64,000 bases of DNA from Geobacter sp. (GCA_003574885.1 PJFC01000001.1:868001-932000), one strand, 5' to 3'. Shown: positions 41,627-50,382, numbered from the stretch's first letter. The notes: generated from the sequence alone by a model not told the origin. Program-made: numbers and translations.

Positions 41627-42070
41627 ATGCCTGCCGAGGAAGCAACAGAACTTTATGCAAAAGGGCTGGAAGCAATGGAGCACGGCCATTACTACCTGGC
41701 CCGTACCTGCTTTGGGCGGGCGTACGAACTGGAACCGTCTCCCCGCACCAGCTCCTATTTCGGCCTTGCCCTGGCAAAGTCCACCGGCGGCTTTCCCGAG
41801 GCCATTGCTCTTGCCCGCGATGCCACTTCAAAAGACCCAGAAAACCCGGTCTACTATATCAATCTCGGCCAGATTTACCTGTTGGCCGAGCAGCGCCACG
41901 AAGCCCTGATAATGTTCAGGCTGGCGCTTCATCATGGGGCGGACTCATCGATCGTCCGCGAGCTTGAGGAGCTGGGGGAGAGGAAGCCCCCGCTTTTCAG
42001 GAATCTGCCGCGGAGCCATCCGCTTAACAGGTATATCGGCCTGCTGCTGAGCAGGCTGGGGCTCAGGTGA
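41627..42070 (+). CDS. tetratricopeptide repeat protein
   Basis: This 147-residue helical protein has three to four TPR units: ATELYAKGLEAMEHGHYYLARTCFGRAYELEP, SSYFGLALAKSTGGFPEAIALARDATSKDP and VYYINLGQIYLLAEQRHEALIMFRLALHHG (given here as separate repeats). A basic tail follows. There is no signal peptide. It is a protein-interaction scaffold with unknown partner. GAGGAGAGTC precedes ATG 41627. A heptanucleotide array starts five bases after its stop. Confidence 0.88.
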   Translation: MPAEEATELYAKGLEAMEHGHYYLARTCFGRAYELEPSPRTSSYFGLALAKSTGGFPEAIALARDATSKDPENPVYYINLGQIYLLAEQRHEALIMFRLALHHGADSSIVRELEELGERKPPLFRNLPRSHPLNRYIGLLLSRLGLR

Positions 42071-42074
42071 AAGA

Positions 42075-42137
42075 GTTAAAAGTTAAAAGTTGAAAGTTGA
42101 AAGTTGAAAGTTAAAAGTTAAAAGTTAAAAGTTAAAA
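42075..42137. repeat. nine-unit GTTRAAA heptamer tandem array
   Basis: Nine uninterrupted 7-bp units (GTTAAAA or GTTGAAA) lie between the TPR gene and recO. A related three-unit GTGAAAA array is at 44428-44448. Confidence 0.92.
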
Positions 42138-42239
42138 GTGGGGGCGTCGCGGGACCGGACGCCCTCTGCTTTTTATGAGGGGTTGGTTCCGTGTGGGCAA
42201 GTGATTGACTGCCGTCTGTACCGGTGGTACCTTTGCCCC

Positions 42240-43004
42240 ATGCGGACAACGGAGTGCGAATCGATTATCCTCGGCGTCATGGACTACCGGGAAGCGGACC
42301 GCCTTGTCACCTTTTTCTGCCATGAACATGGCAAGCTGCGGGGGGTGGCGAGGGGGGCGAAACGGAGCAGGCAGCGATTCGGCGGGGCACTGGAACCGTT
42401 TGCCCGCCTTTGCCTCCAGGTCGTCCTGAAAGAGGGTCTGACGCAGATGCAGGGTGCGGACATTATCACCATCTATCCCGGAATCCGTACCGACCTGGCC
42501 CGGATCGGCTGCGCTGGTTATGCCTGTGAACTGGCGGACCGGCTGCTCCCCGAGGGGGTTGCCAATCCTCGGCTGTTCCGGCTCCTGGCCGCATTTCTCG
42601 AATTCCTCGACCACTCCCCCTGTGCCGAATCGGAGCGACGTTTTTTCGAGATCAACTTTCTTAACGTCCTTGGCTACCGGCCGGCGCTTGACTATTGCGC
42701 AGGATGCGGTGCGGAACTTGCCGGTATGGAACGATACGGTTTCAGCGCCGCTGCCGGCGGGCTTCTCTGCCCTCATTGCGGAACCGGAGCCAACCCGGTT
42801 TCTGCCGCTACGGTTGACCTGCTGCAGCGCTGCCTCAAAACCGGCCGTTTCGGCGCCATGGATTTTCCTCCAGAGGTGCTGGCCGAAGCCGGTACTATCC
42901 TCGATGCGAGCATTGCCATCCTTCTCAGCCGACCTCTCAATTCCCTCGCTTTTCTCAGTGAACTCAAAGGACAGATGCCGGATAGTTCCGTCCAAAATGG
43001 TTGA
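42240..43004 (+). CDS. recO: DNA repair protein RecO
   Basis: This 254-residue protein has the N-terminal OB domain (SIILGVMDYREADRLVTFFCHEHGKL, GVARGAKRSRQRFGGALEPF) and a helical C-domain with a zinc site: CAGCGAEL and LCPHCG give four cysteines. RecO loads RecA onto SSB-coated DNA in the RecFOR pathway. ATG 42240 begins where family similarity begins; a ribosome site is poor (GGTGG 15 nt away). The dnaB gene follows after 69 bp. Confidence 0.95.
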   Translation: MRTTECESIILGVMDYREADRLVTFFCHEHGKLRGVARGAKRSRQRFGGALEPFARLCLQVVLKEGLTQMQGADIITIYPGIRTDLARIGCAGYACELADRLLPEGVANPRLFRLLAAFLEFLDHSPCAESERRFFEINFLNVLGYRPALDYCAGCGAELAGMERYGFSAAAGGLLCPHCGTGANPVSAATVDLLQRCLKTGRFGAMDFPPEVLAEAGTILDASIAILLSRPLNSLAFLSELKGQMPDSSVQNG

Positions 43005-43073
43005 CCGGCGCGGTGAGCCGGGGTATAGTACACCCTCGTTTTTCCTCAACCTGAAGGGTCACGGATAGAGATT

Positions 43074-44423
43074 ATGGCAGCAGTAGACCTGAGAAAACTC
43101 CCCCCCCAGAGTATCGAAGCTGAAATGTCGCTCCTCGGCGGCATACTCATCGACAACGATGCCATCAATCGGGTAGTCGAGATCCTTGAAGTGGACGATC
43201 TCTATCGGGAATCCCACCGCAAGCTCCTGCGGGCGATGATCGACCTTAACGAGCGCGGGGAGCCATGCGACTTCATTACCCTCTCCGATATTCTGAAAAA
43301 GAAGGGGGAACTGGAAGAGGTCGGTGGCGGCGCGTACCTGGCCACCCTTGTCGAATATGTGCCGACTGCCGCCAACATTGCCTACTACAGCAAAATCATC
43401 AAGGAGAAGGCGGTGGTGCGCAAGCTGATTTCCGCTGCCACCGAGATCGTTACCCAGGGGTATGATGAGCAGGTGGAGGTGGAGAAGCTTCTGGACGGCG
43501 CCCAGAAGGTGATCTTCGAGATCTCCGAGAACAAGCTCCGCCCCGCTTTCGTTCAGGTCGGTGCAGTTCTCAAGGATACCATCAAGAACATTGAGAAGCT
43601 CTACGAGAAGAAGGAGCACATCACAGGGGTGCCGACCGGCTTCGTCGACCTTGATGAGAAGACTGCCGGTTTCCAGCGGGGGGATCTGATCATCATCGCC
43701 GGCCGTCCTTCCATGGGAAAGACCGCCTTCGCCCTCAATATCGCCCAGTATGCGGCTATTCACGCTGATCCGCAACAGCCGGTTGCCGTTTTCTCCCTGG
43801 AGATGAGCAAGGAGCAGCTGGTTACCCGTCTTCTCTGCTCCGAGGCCCGTATCGATGCCAGCCGTCTCCGTACCGGTCACCTTATTGATTCCGACTGGGA
43901 CCGGCTTGCCCGGGGTGCCGGGAACCTGCACGAGGCGAAGATATTCATCGACGACACCCCGGCCATCTCCGTGCTGGAGATGCGGGCCAAGTGCCGCCGC
44001 CTCAAGGCGGAGCAAGGCATCTCCATGATCGTGGTCGACTACCTCCAGCTGATGCGGGGGGGATCCAATCCCGAGTCCCGCCAGCAGGAAATTTCCGAGA
44101 TTTCCCGCTCCCTCAAGGCCCTGGCCAAGGAGCTTGACGTACCGGTGGTTGCCCTTTCCCAGCTGAACCGTGGATTGGAAAGCCGTACCGACAAGCGGCC
44201 CATGATGAGCGACCTCCGGGAATCGGGTGCCATCGAGCAGGATGCCGACGTGATCATGTTCGTCTATCGCGAAGAAGTCTACGACAAGGAGAACGAGGAA
44301 CTGAAGGGGAAGGCAGAGATCATCATAGGCAAGCAGCGTAACGGACCGATCGGGATAGTCGACCTGGCCTTCCGCGGAGAATACACCCGCTTCGAGAACC
44401 TGAGCAGGCGGGACGAATATTAA
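43074..44423 (+). CDS. dnaB: replicative DNA helicase DnaB
   Basis: This 449-residue protein has the N-terminal DnaB domain (PPQSIEAEMSLLGGILIDNDAI) and a RecA-like motor from about 180: Walker A IIAGRPSMGKTAFALN, Walker B MIVVDYLQLM, the arginine region LSQLNRGLESRTDKRPMMSDLRESG (arginine finger area) and EQDADVIMFVYRE. It unwinds the fork as a hexamer. No intein or insertion is seen. Length is normal. Confidence 0.98.
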   Translation: MAAVDLRKLPPQSIEAEMSLLGGILIDNDAINRVVEILEVDDLYRESHRKLLRAMIDLNERGEPCDFITLSDILKKKGELEEVGGGAYLATLVEYVPTAANIAYYSKIIKEKAVVRKLISAATEIVTQGYDEQVEVEKLLDGAQKVIFEISENKLRPAFVQVGAVLKDTIKNIEKLYEKKEHITGVPTGFVDLDEKTAGFQRGDLIIIAGRPSMGKTAFALNIAQYAAIHADPQQPVAVFSLEMSKEQLVTRLLCSEARIDASRLRTGHLIDSDWDRLARGAGNLHEAKIFIDDTPAISVLEMRAKCRRLKAEQGISMIVVDYLQLMRGGSNPESRQQEISEISRSLKALAKELDVPVVALSQLNRGLESRTDKRPMMSDLRESGAIEQDADVIMFVYREEVYDKENEELKGKAEIIIGKQRNGPIGIVDLAFRGEYTRFENLSRRDEY

Positions 44424-44427
44424 TACG

Positions 44428-44500
44428 GTGAAAAGTGAAAAGTGAAAAGCTCCCAGGGTTTTTGCCCTAATCTGTTCACCTTTCACTTTTTACCTTTCAC
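44428..44500. repeat. GTGAAAA array and inverted partner between dnaB and lpxA-like gene
   Basis: Three GTGAAAA units (44428-44448) pair loosely with TTTCAC-rich DNA at 44476-44500 to form a long AT-rich stem. Confidence 0.6.
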
Positions 44501-44519
44501 AAATGAGAGAGGTATACAC

Positions 44520-45314
44520 ATGATAGATCCTTCAGCACGTATCAGCGCGACTGCGATCATCGCACTGGATGCGGAGATAGGACCCAACGTCATCGTCGGC
44601 GACCACTCGTCGGTGGGAAGCGGCACCCAGGTCATGGCCAATGCGATCATTGGCCCCTGGACAACGGTCGGCAGCAACAACACCATCCACTACGGGGCCA
44701 TCGTCGGCCATGATCCCCAGGATTTCGGCTACCACGGCGAGGAAAGCTACCTGGAGGTCGGGAACGGCAACATTATCCGGGAGTATGCCACCATTCACCG
44801 GGGAAATCGTGCCGGGACGAAAACCGTGGTCGGCAACGAGAACTTCCTCATGATCCAGTCCCACGTGGCCCACAACTGCATCCTGGGGAACAACATCATC
44901 GTCGCCGGTGGGTCGCTTCTCGCCGGGCACGTTGAGGTGGCCGACCGGGCCATCATCTCCGGCAACTGCGTAGTCCACCAGTTCTGCCGTATCGGCGGAT
45001 TTGCCATGATGCGCGGCCTCTCCCGCACTTCCCGCGACGTCCCGCCGTTCTGCATCATGGACGAGACCCACACCGTCAAGACCCTCAATTTGGTGGGACT
45101 GCGGCGCAACGGTTTCGATCATAAACGGGTCCGGGCGATTAAAAATGCCTTTTCCGTCCTGTTCCGGAGCGGTCTCAATATGCCGAACGCCGTGGCCAAG
45201 GTGGAGGCGGAGCTGGAAGTGACCGACGATGTGCGGCACCTGCTCGACTTCATCAAGTCCTCCAAGCGGGGGGTGTGTTTTGGAAAAGGGCAGGCAGTGG
45301 GCGATTTTGATTAG
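44520..45314 (+). CDS. lpxA: LpxA-type acyl-ACP UDP-N-acetylglucosamine acyltransferase
   Basis: This 264-residue left-handed beta-helix protein is built on hexapeptide repeats (ARISATAIIALDAEIG, IGPNVIVGDHSSVGSG, and so on). The catalytic His118 is in HVAHNCILGNN, equivalent to His125 of E. coli LpxA, and it has the C-terminal helical domain (VRAIKNAFSVLFRSGL). It starts lipid A synthesis at the inner membrane face. It stands alone here, apart from lpxB, lpxD and fabZ, so it may be a second, paralogous copy. GAGAGG precedes ATG 44520. Confidence 0.88.
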   Translation: MIDPSARISATAIIALDAEIGPNVIVGDHSSVGSGTQVMANAIIGPWTTVGSNNTIHYGAIVGHDPQDFGYHGEESYLEVGNGNIIREYATIHRGNRAGTKTVVGNENFLMIQSHVAHNCILGNNIIVAGGSLLAGHVEVADRAIISGNCVVHQFCRIGGFAMMRGLSRTSRDVPPFCIMDETHTVKTLNLVGLRRNGFDHKRVRAIKNAFSVLFRSGLNMPNAVAKVEAELEVTDDVRHLLDFIKSSKRGVCFGKGQAVGDFD

Positions 45315-45322
45315 GCGGAACG

Positions 45323-45428
45323 GATCTTTTTCGCCCTGACGGCGTAAGTCTTCGAAATGATTTGTGCGGCGTAGCGGCGCTACGCCTCCGCATCATTTCC
45401 TGACAGCCTTGTCAGGACAAAAAATCTC
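45323..45428. repeat. 106-bp imperfect palindrome with GCGTAGC stem
   Basis: Outer GATCTTTTTCGCCCTGAC pairs loosely with GTCAGGACAAAAAATC. The inner stem GAAATGAT...GGCGTAGC-GGC-GCTACGCC...ATCATTTC (45354-45399) is nearly perfect. It sits just after the lpxA-like gene. Confidence 0.7.
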
Positions 45429-45512
45429 TCGTTCCTCAAAGAGCAATTCAAGATGCAAGCAGCTACACAGAGCTGTCTCAGTAATGCAAAATAAATTTTG
45501 GAGTATATACCC

Positions 45513-46823
45513 ATGACAACTTACAACCCCATGCGGGAACTGCCGGCTAAAGCCGGCTACAAGGCGGGGGACGTGCTCGTCCTCTGCGGAGAGCTGTTCG
45601 GCCGTGGTTACGCCAACGGCATCATCGACGAGGCGCGCCGCGCCGGTATGACCATCATCGGCACCACCGTCGGCCGGCGTGACGCCGACGGCACACTCCG
45701 CCCCCTGAACGACGCCGAGCTGACTGAGGCGGAGGCTAACCTGGGAGGGAAACTCATCAATGTCCCGTTGGAGGCCGGTTTCGATATGGAGCCGGACGGG
45801 AGCGGCAGTACCCCCCTGGACCAGCTCAAAGGGGTGAAGACCGACGAGTGGGAGGCGGTTCGCCTGAACTGGGAGGGGATCGAGGTGTCCCGCCAGGCCG
45901 GCATCCGGCGCTTTACTGCCAACATGGCGCAGGTGGCGACGGAGCTGGAACGACTCATCCCCACCGGGGCGAACGTGCTGTTCGTCCATTCCATGGCCGG
46001 CGGCATTCCGCGGGCACGGATATTCATGCCGCTTCTGAACAAGGTGTTCAAGGGACAGGGTGAGCGCTTCATCAGCTCGGATACCTTCTGGAATTCGGAG
46101 CTGGGACGTCTCTGCCAGGTCTCCTTCGATGAGGTGACAGCCGATACATTCCGGTACCTGATCGATGCCACGGCCGCCGTCCGGTCCCGCAACACCGCTG
46201 CCGGCGCCCGGGTGAGCTACGTTGCCTACGGCTACCACGGCTGCGAAGTGCTCATCAACGGCAGCTATGTCTGGCAGACCTACACCCCCTACCTTCAAGG
46301 GTGGGCCAAGATACGCCTGGAGGATGTTGCCACTGCTGCCTGGGGTGAAGGGGTGCACGCGACGGTTTTCAACTGCCCGGAAATCCAGACCAACTCCAGT
46401 GCCCTCTTTCTGGGCGTCGAGATCTCGCTCTATCCCCTCCTGGCCGCACTGGAAAAGGAAGGTGACGGCCAGGTTGCCCGGCAGCTGCGGGAAGAGTGCC
46501 AGGCGTTGCTGAAACCCGGCGTCAGCTGTGAGGACGTTCTGGAGAAGGCCGGCGGCTATCTTGCTTCGCCTCTTCTGGCTCCCTTTGGCGACTACGCCGG
46601 GTGGCCGCTCCATAACACGCCGGAACTGGCGGAACTGATGCTCGGTTGTTCGGAAGAACTCCTGGGGATGAATGCAAATCCGAAGGAGATCGTCTGTGGC
46701 GCCCTGTCCCGGGCGGTGTTCAGCGGTGTCGGCCGGCTCATGTTCGATACGGCATGGGTACCGACAGCCCCGGTGTTCTGGCTGAACCATGATATTCTTG
46801 CCCGCTGTCTGTTGAAGGGTTGA
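45513..46823 (+). CDS. Rossmann-fold reductase, FabV/FabMG-like
   Basis: This 436-residue soluble protein has an N-terminal nucleotide site (DVLVLCGELFGRGYANGIID, 20-39, with GxxxGxG) and a Tyr257-x8-Lys266 pair in QTYTPYLQGWAK. Y-x8-K is the active-site spacing of FabV-type enoyl-ACP reductases. The rest (FVHSMAGGIPRARIFMPLLNKVF) suggests an acyl-binding region. It resembles proteins called FabMG-family reductases, but the match is by motif and length only. If right, it would reduce trans-2-enoyl-ACP and resist triclosan. GGAG lies 9 nt before the ATG. Confidence 0.5.
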   Translation: MTTYNPMRELPAKAGYKAGDVLVLCGELFGRGYANGIIDEARRAGMTIIGTTVGRRDADGTLRPLNDAELTEAEANLGGKLINVPLEAGFDMEPDGSGSTPLDQLKGVKTDEWEAVRLNWEGIEVSRQAGIRRFTANMAQVATELERLIPTGANVLFVHSMAGGIPRARIFMPLLNKVFKGQGERFISSDTFWNSELGRLCQVSFDEVTADTFRYLIDATAAVRSRNTAAGARVSYVAYGYHGCEVLINGSYVWQTYTPYLQGWAKIRLEDVATAAWGEGVHATVFNCPEIQTNSSALFLGVEISLYPLLAALEKEGDGQVARQLREECQALLKPGVSCEDVLEKAGGYLASPLLAPFGDYAGWPLHNTPELAELMLGCSEELLGMNANPKEIVCGALSRAVFSGVGRLMFDTAWVPTAPVFWLNHDILARCLLKG

Positions 46824-46870
46824 TGCCCGATCAGGGATATTGTTCATTAGAGGGAAGGTGATTTACTGCT

Positions 46871-47569
46871 ATGTCCCAGAAGGTGCTGCTGGTCGACGAC
46901 GTCAACATGTTTCTGGATCTTATGAAGGGGTTCCTTAAGCTCTCTTCCGTCCACGTCCTGACGGCGAATGACGGGGCGAAGGCGTTGGAGATCGCCCGGA
47001 AGGAAAGCCCTTCTCTTGTCTTTATGGACCTGCGTATGCCGAACATGAACGGCGATGAGTGTTGCGCTCTTTTCAAGGCCGATCCGGCCCTCAGTAACAT
47101 CCCCGTCATCATGCTGACCGCCGATGGGAAGGAGGAGGACAGGATCCTTAGCATCAAGGCAGGCTGTGACGATTGTCTGACCAAGCCGATCGACCGTAAC
47201 CTGTTCCTGGACAAGGCACGTCATTACATACCGAGCATTGACCGGCGTGACAAGAGGACGCCATGCGCCGCCAAGGTCAAATTCCGGGTCTTCGGCATTA
47301 CCCTGACAGGAGACGTGGTTAACATGAGCGAGCACGGCATTTACGTGGCAGCTACCTGCATGGTGGAAATCGGAACGACCCTGGATCTGGTCTTTGCCCT
47401 CCCGGACGGGAAGGGGTCGGTTGTTCAGACCAAGGGGCGGGTTTCTTGGGTGAACGGTGGTAATGCGCGGCAGAAAGGGAGTCTTCCCGAGGGGTTCGGG
47501 GTGGAGTTTATTGCCATGACCGAAGAGTCGGCCGTTGCCGTGCGTGCCTTCATGACGGGGGCTGGATGA
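46871..47569 (+). CDS. response regulator with C-terminal PilZ domain
   Basis: This 232-residue protein has a receiver domain (1-118): acidic DD at 9-10, phospho-acceptor Asp53 in FMDLRMPNMNG, and Lys105 in LTKPID. A PilZ domain from about 122 follows with the c-di-GMP motif DRRDKR and NMSEHGIYV (DxSxxG variant with Asn). It links a histidine-kinase input to c-di-GMP, likely tuning motility or polysaccharide. Neither kinase nor target is next to it. It has its own terminator. Confidence 0.92.
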   Translation: MSQKVLLVDDVNMFLDLMKGFLKLSSVHVLTANDGAKALEIARKESPSLVFMDLRMPNMNGDECCALFKADPALSNIPVIMLTADGKEEDRILSIKAGCDDCLTKPIDRNLFLDKARHYIPSIDRRDKRTPCAAKVKFRVFGITLTGDVVNMSEHGIYVAATCMVEIGTTLDLVFALPDGKGSVVQTKGRVSWVNGGNARQKGSLPEGFGVEFIAMTEESAVAVRAFMTGAG

Positions 47570-47600
47570 CCTTTATCGGAAAATAAGGGGATAATAGGAA

Positions 47601-47629
47601 AGGGGGACTGCGCGGTCCCCCTTTTTTTT
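47601..47629 (+). terminator. terminator of the REC-PilZ gene
   Basis: GGGGGAC-TGCGC-GTCCCCC followed by eight T residues. Confidence 0.92.
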
Positions 47630-47652
47630 GCTATCTTGAAACTGAGAATGAT

Positions 47653-47822
47653 GTGCTGGTGGAGTCTCGTTCGCTACGGTCGATCACTCCGCTGCGAACC
47701 TTGTCCGGCTTTACTCCATAACGGGCCAGGTTGCAGTTTTACGCGCATACCTTCGACGGAGCTTCCGGCGGGTGTTCGCTGCCGCTCGGTCTCTTCCTCC
47801 ACTCACGACACTCCACCAACAC
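47653..47822. repeat. 170-bp imperfect palindrome, family A
   Basis: Arms GTGCTGGTGGAGTCTCGT (47653-47670) and ACGACACTCCACCAACAC (47805-47822) pair in 16 of 18 positions, with inner GCGAAC/GTTCGC. The central word CCGGCTTTACTCCATAACG matches CCGGCTTTGCTCCATTTCG of the element at 34545-34685. Confidence 0.7.
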
Positions 47823-47961
47823 GCTCCCCATTTACCAGAAAAGAATCATGTGTCCTGTCGCATTCTGGCAGGTTTTCGCTGATTCAGGACTGTGGTTATG
47901 TGTCTTGGCGTCGTTAATCCGCTTTATCGGCATTAATCTGCGCCAATTGCCGTTATTCAGG
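47823..47961. other. remaining gap before arnD
   Basis: About 140 bp after the palindrome with no gene and no strong hairpin recognised. Confidence 0.5.
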
Positions 47962-48852
47962 TTATCCCTGAATGGCCACCGGCATGGCGCGGCCGGGAAT
48001 CTCCGCCATGGCGAGGGGGGCCGCAGGAGCAGAGGAAGCAAATTCTTCCGCAACTTCGGCGAAGGTGACGAAGCGGACTCCACGCGCGGTGAGCCTCGTC
48101 AGGAGGTCGGTGAAGACCTGCAGCATCGCCATACCTTCGTATTCGGTGTGGATGGTATGGACGTTGAGGCCCGGTGTGAGAAGGGAGAGATAGTGGTCGT
48201 TGATGGTTTCAGGGGTGATGCCGTTTGACCCGAGGAGTTCATCCATGGTGGGCCAGGTAGTGGGTATCTGGAGAGTGCGAAAGGTCCGTCCGTCCATGAC
48301 CGGGTAGAAAGGGTGGCTGCCCCGACAATCGCTGCAGTAGGAGAGTTGCATGGCGTCCTGTACCTCCAGGGAGTCGGCAGTGACGGTCCATCCCGGCGCT
48401 GCAGTGGTCAGTGCCCGGTGTCCGAGAACTTCCTGGAAGAGTGCGCTCGCCTTGCCAAGTTCCATGGCGGTCACCGGTTTCGGGAACCAGGGGAGGTAGT
48501 CGTGCCATTTCACATGGTCCCAGCAGTGAATCCCCACCTCATGGCCGGCAGCCTCGGTTTTTCTCAGGATGTCGGGGAGTTTTGCCGCGATTACCGGCGC
48601 GGGGATGAGTGTGCCGGAGAGGAGGGTCCGCAGGCCGAAGGCAGACGGCGCCCCGCTGCGGAGCTGCTTTTTCAGGAATCCGGGGCGGAAGATGCGGCGG
48701 ATCGTCTTTCCTGTATTGTCCGGCCCCATGGAAAAGTAGAAGGTAGCCTTGATGCTGAACCGCTCCAGGATAGCGAGCAGGTTCGGCACGCCGTCGCGGG
48801 TGCCGACGAAGGTGTCGATGTCTACTTTGAGGGCGATAATGGGTTGGCTCAT
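47962..48852 (-). CDS. arnD: polysaccharide deacetylase, ArnD-like deformylase
   Basis: This 296-residue NodB-fold protein has the metal/catalytic Asp in LKVDIDTFVGTRDGVPNLLAIL, the zinc His pair in EVGIHCWDHVKWHDYLP, and the motif AAPGWTVTADSLE, all as in ArnD. ArnD removes the formyl group from undecaprenyl-phosphate-Ara4FN on the way to lipid A modification and polymyxin resistance. arnA, arnB, arnC and arnT are absent here, so it may act on another substrate. Its C-terminus is hydrophobic and Ala/Pro-rich. Confidence 0.85.
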   Translation of the reverse strand: MSQPIIALKVDIDTFVGTRDGVPNLLAILERFSIKATFYFSMGPDNTGKTIRRIFRPGFLKKQLRSGAPSAFGLRTLLSGTLIPAPVIAAKLPDILRKTEAAGHEVGIHCWDHVKWHDYLPWFPKPVTAMELGKASALFQEVLGHRALTTAAPGWTVTADSLEVQDAMQLSYCSDCRGSHPFYPVMDGRTFRTLQIPTTWPTMDELLGSNGITPETINDHYLSLLTPGLNVHTIHTEYEGMAMLQVFTDLLTRLTARGVRFVTFAEVAEEFASSAPAAPLAMAEIPGRAMPVAIQG

Positions 48853-49089
48853 GACTCGTTTCTGGATATGGGCGAGGGTATGTTTGCCGGCCTTAAGCTG
48901 ATAGTGGACCTCTGCACTCTATCTCTACATGGACGGAAATACAAGATTTTTCCGGCGGTAGGTACATGAATCCAAACAACCATGGCGGTGTACATTTCGT
49001 ACCGGTAATGGTATATGGTTAGAGTAAATCTGCAAAGTTTGCATGGGGTTGTTTCCGACTCGGTGCAACTGCCCTTAAGGAGATATGAC

Positions 49090-49287
49090 ATGTTCCTGGC
49101 GCGAGACAAGGATAAGACTCTCTATCTGTTCAACAAGCTCCCCGTCCGGGGAGATAACTGCTGGTGGGCCGAGTCGGGGGTAGATGGCACCTATCTCCGA
49201 CTTGAAGCATCCCTCTACCCCGAGGTGACCTGGGAATCGGACCCGCTCCCCGTGTTTCTCTCTACTGTCCCGATCAGCGAAGCATAG
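49090..49287 (+). CDS. small hypothetical protein
   Basis: This 65-residue protein (MFLARDKDKTLYLFNKLPVRGDNCWW at the start) ends YPEVTWESDPLPVFLSTV. AAGGAGATATGAC before ATG 49090 is a strong ribosome site. The beta-strand look recalls phage-like or small sensor proteins, but I recognise no family. It lies 21 bp before the old yellow enzyme gene and is likely co-expressed. Confidence 0.65.
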   Translation: MFLARDKDKTLYLFNKLPVRGDNCWWAESGVDGTYLRLEASLYPEVTWESDPLPVFLSTVPISEA

Positions 49288-49308
49288 CATAGAGCGAAGG
49301 AGATCGTT

Positions 49309-50373
49309 ATGAGCATGTTGTTCTCACCCTTCAAGCTGCGTGAGCTTACATTCCGCAACCGCATCTTTGTTTCTCCCATGTGCCAGTATTCCAGCCGTGA
49401 CGGCATGCCGACCGACTGGCACCTGGTCCACCTGGGGAGCCGTGCCGTGGGAGGGGCGGGGTTGGTAATGGTAGAGGCGACGGCGGTCTCTCCCGAGGGG
49501 AGGATCAGCCCGGACGACAGCGGTATCTGGAGTGACGCCCATGGGGAGGCCTTTGCCCCCATTGCCCGCTTCATACGCGAACAGGGGGCCATGCCGGCTC
49601 TACAACTGGCACATGCCGGCCGCAAGTCATCCTGCAGCTCTCCCTGGCAGGGAGGCGGTCCCGTGGACGCCGGTCATCGCGGGTGGCAAACCGTTGCGCC
49701 GAGCCCCCTTCCCTTCGATGTCGGCCATTCGGTCCCCCGGGAGCTTACGTTGGAGGAGATGGAGGGCATTCGGCGGGATTTTGCCGAAGGAGCCCGGCGG
49801 GCCTTGGCGTCTGGATTTCAGGTGGTGGAGGTGCATATGGCCCACGGCTACCTGCTGAACGAGTTCCTCTCTCCCCTCACCAACCGGCGGACCGACGATT
49901 ACGGGGGGAGCCTGGAGAACCGGATGCGTTTCCCTCTGGAGGTTGCCAGGACAGTACGGGAGATCTGGCCTGCCGACCTGCCGGTGTTTGTGCGCATTTC
50001 AGCCACCGACTGGGTTGAAGGAGGTTGGAACCTGGAACAGTCACTGGCGCTCTGCCGATGTCTCAAGGAACGGGGGATCGACCTCATCGACTGCTCGACG
50101 GGGGGGCTTATGCCCCATGCAAAAGTTCCCGTGGGACCCGGCTATCAGACCCCTTTTGCCACCGCCATCAGGCGGGATGTGGAGATTGCAACCGGGGCCG
50201 TGGGAATGATCACAAGCCCGGAACAAGCCGAACAGATTGTTGCTACCGGGATTGCCGACGTGGTGCTCCTGGCACGGGAGATGCTGCGTGATCCCTACTG
50301 GCCGATTCATGCAGCCAGGGCACTGGGGGCGGACCACGTCTGGCCGGTGCAGTATGAGCGGGCGAAGGGTTAG
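49309..50373 (+). CDS. namA: old yellow enzyme family ene-reductase (YqjM/NamA type)
   Basis: This 354-residue TIM-barrel flavoprotein has the YqjM-class opening LRELTFRNRIFVSPMCQYSS, with Cys in PMCQYS replacing Thr of classical OYE. It has the substrate HxxH-like region QLAHAGRKSS, HMAHGYLLNEFLSP for catalysis, and late GMITSPEQAEQIV with FMN phosphate binding. It reduces activated C=C bonds using NAD(P)H. GAAGGAGATCGTT precedes the ATG. The symbol reflects subfamily, not a tested function. Confidence 0.88.
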   Translation: MSMLFSPFKLRELTFRNRIFVSPMCQYSSRDGMPTDWHLVHLGSRAVGGAGLVMVEATAVSPEGRISPDDSGIWSDAHGEAFAPIARFIREQGAMPALQLAHAGRKSSCSSPWQGGGPVDAGHRGWQTVAPSPLPFDVGHSVPRELTLEEMEGIRRDFAEGARRALASGFQVVEVHMAHGYLLNEFLSPLTNRRTDDYGGSLENRMRFPLEVARTVREIWPADLPVFVRISATDWVEGGWNLEQSLALCRCLKERGIDLIDCSTGGLMPHAKVPVGPGYQTPFATAIRRDVEIATGAVGMITSPEQAEQIVATGIADVVLLAREMLRDPYWPIHAARALGADHVWPVQYERAKG

Positions 50374-50382
50374 TGACCGTCC

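Noticed and set aside
42075-42137. Possible CRISPR-like array
   Set aside because: Units are 7 bp with no spacers; it is a simple tandem repeat.
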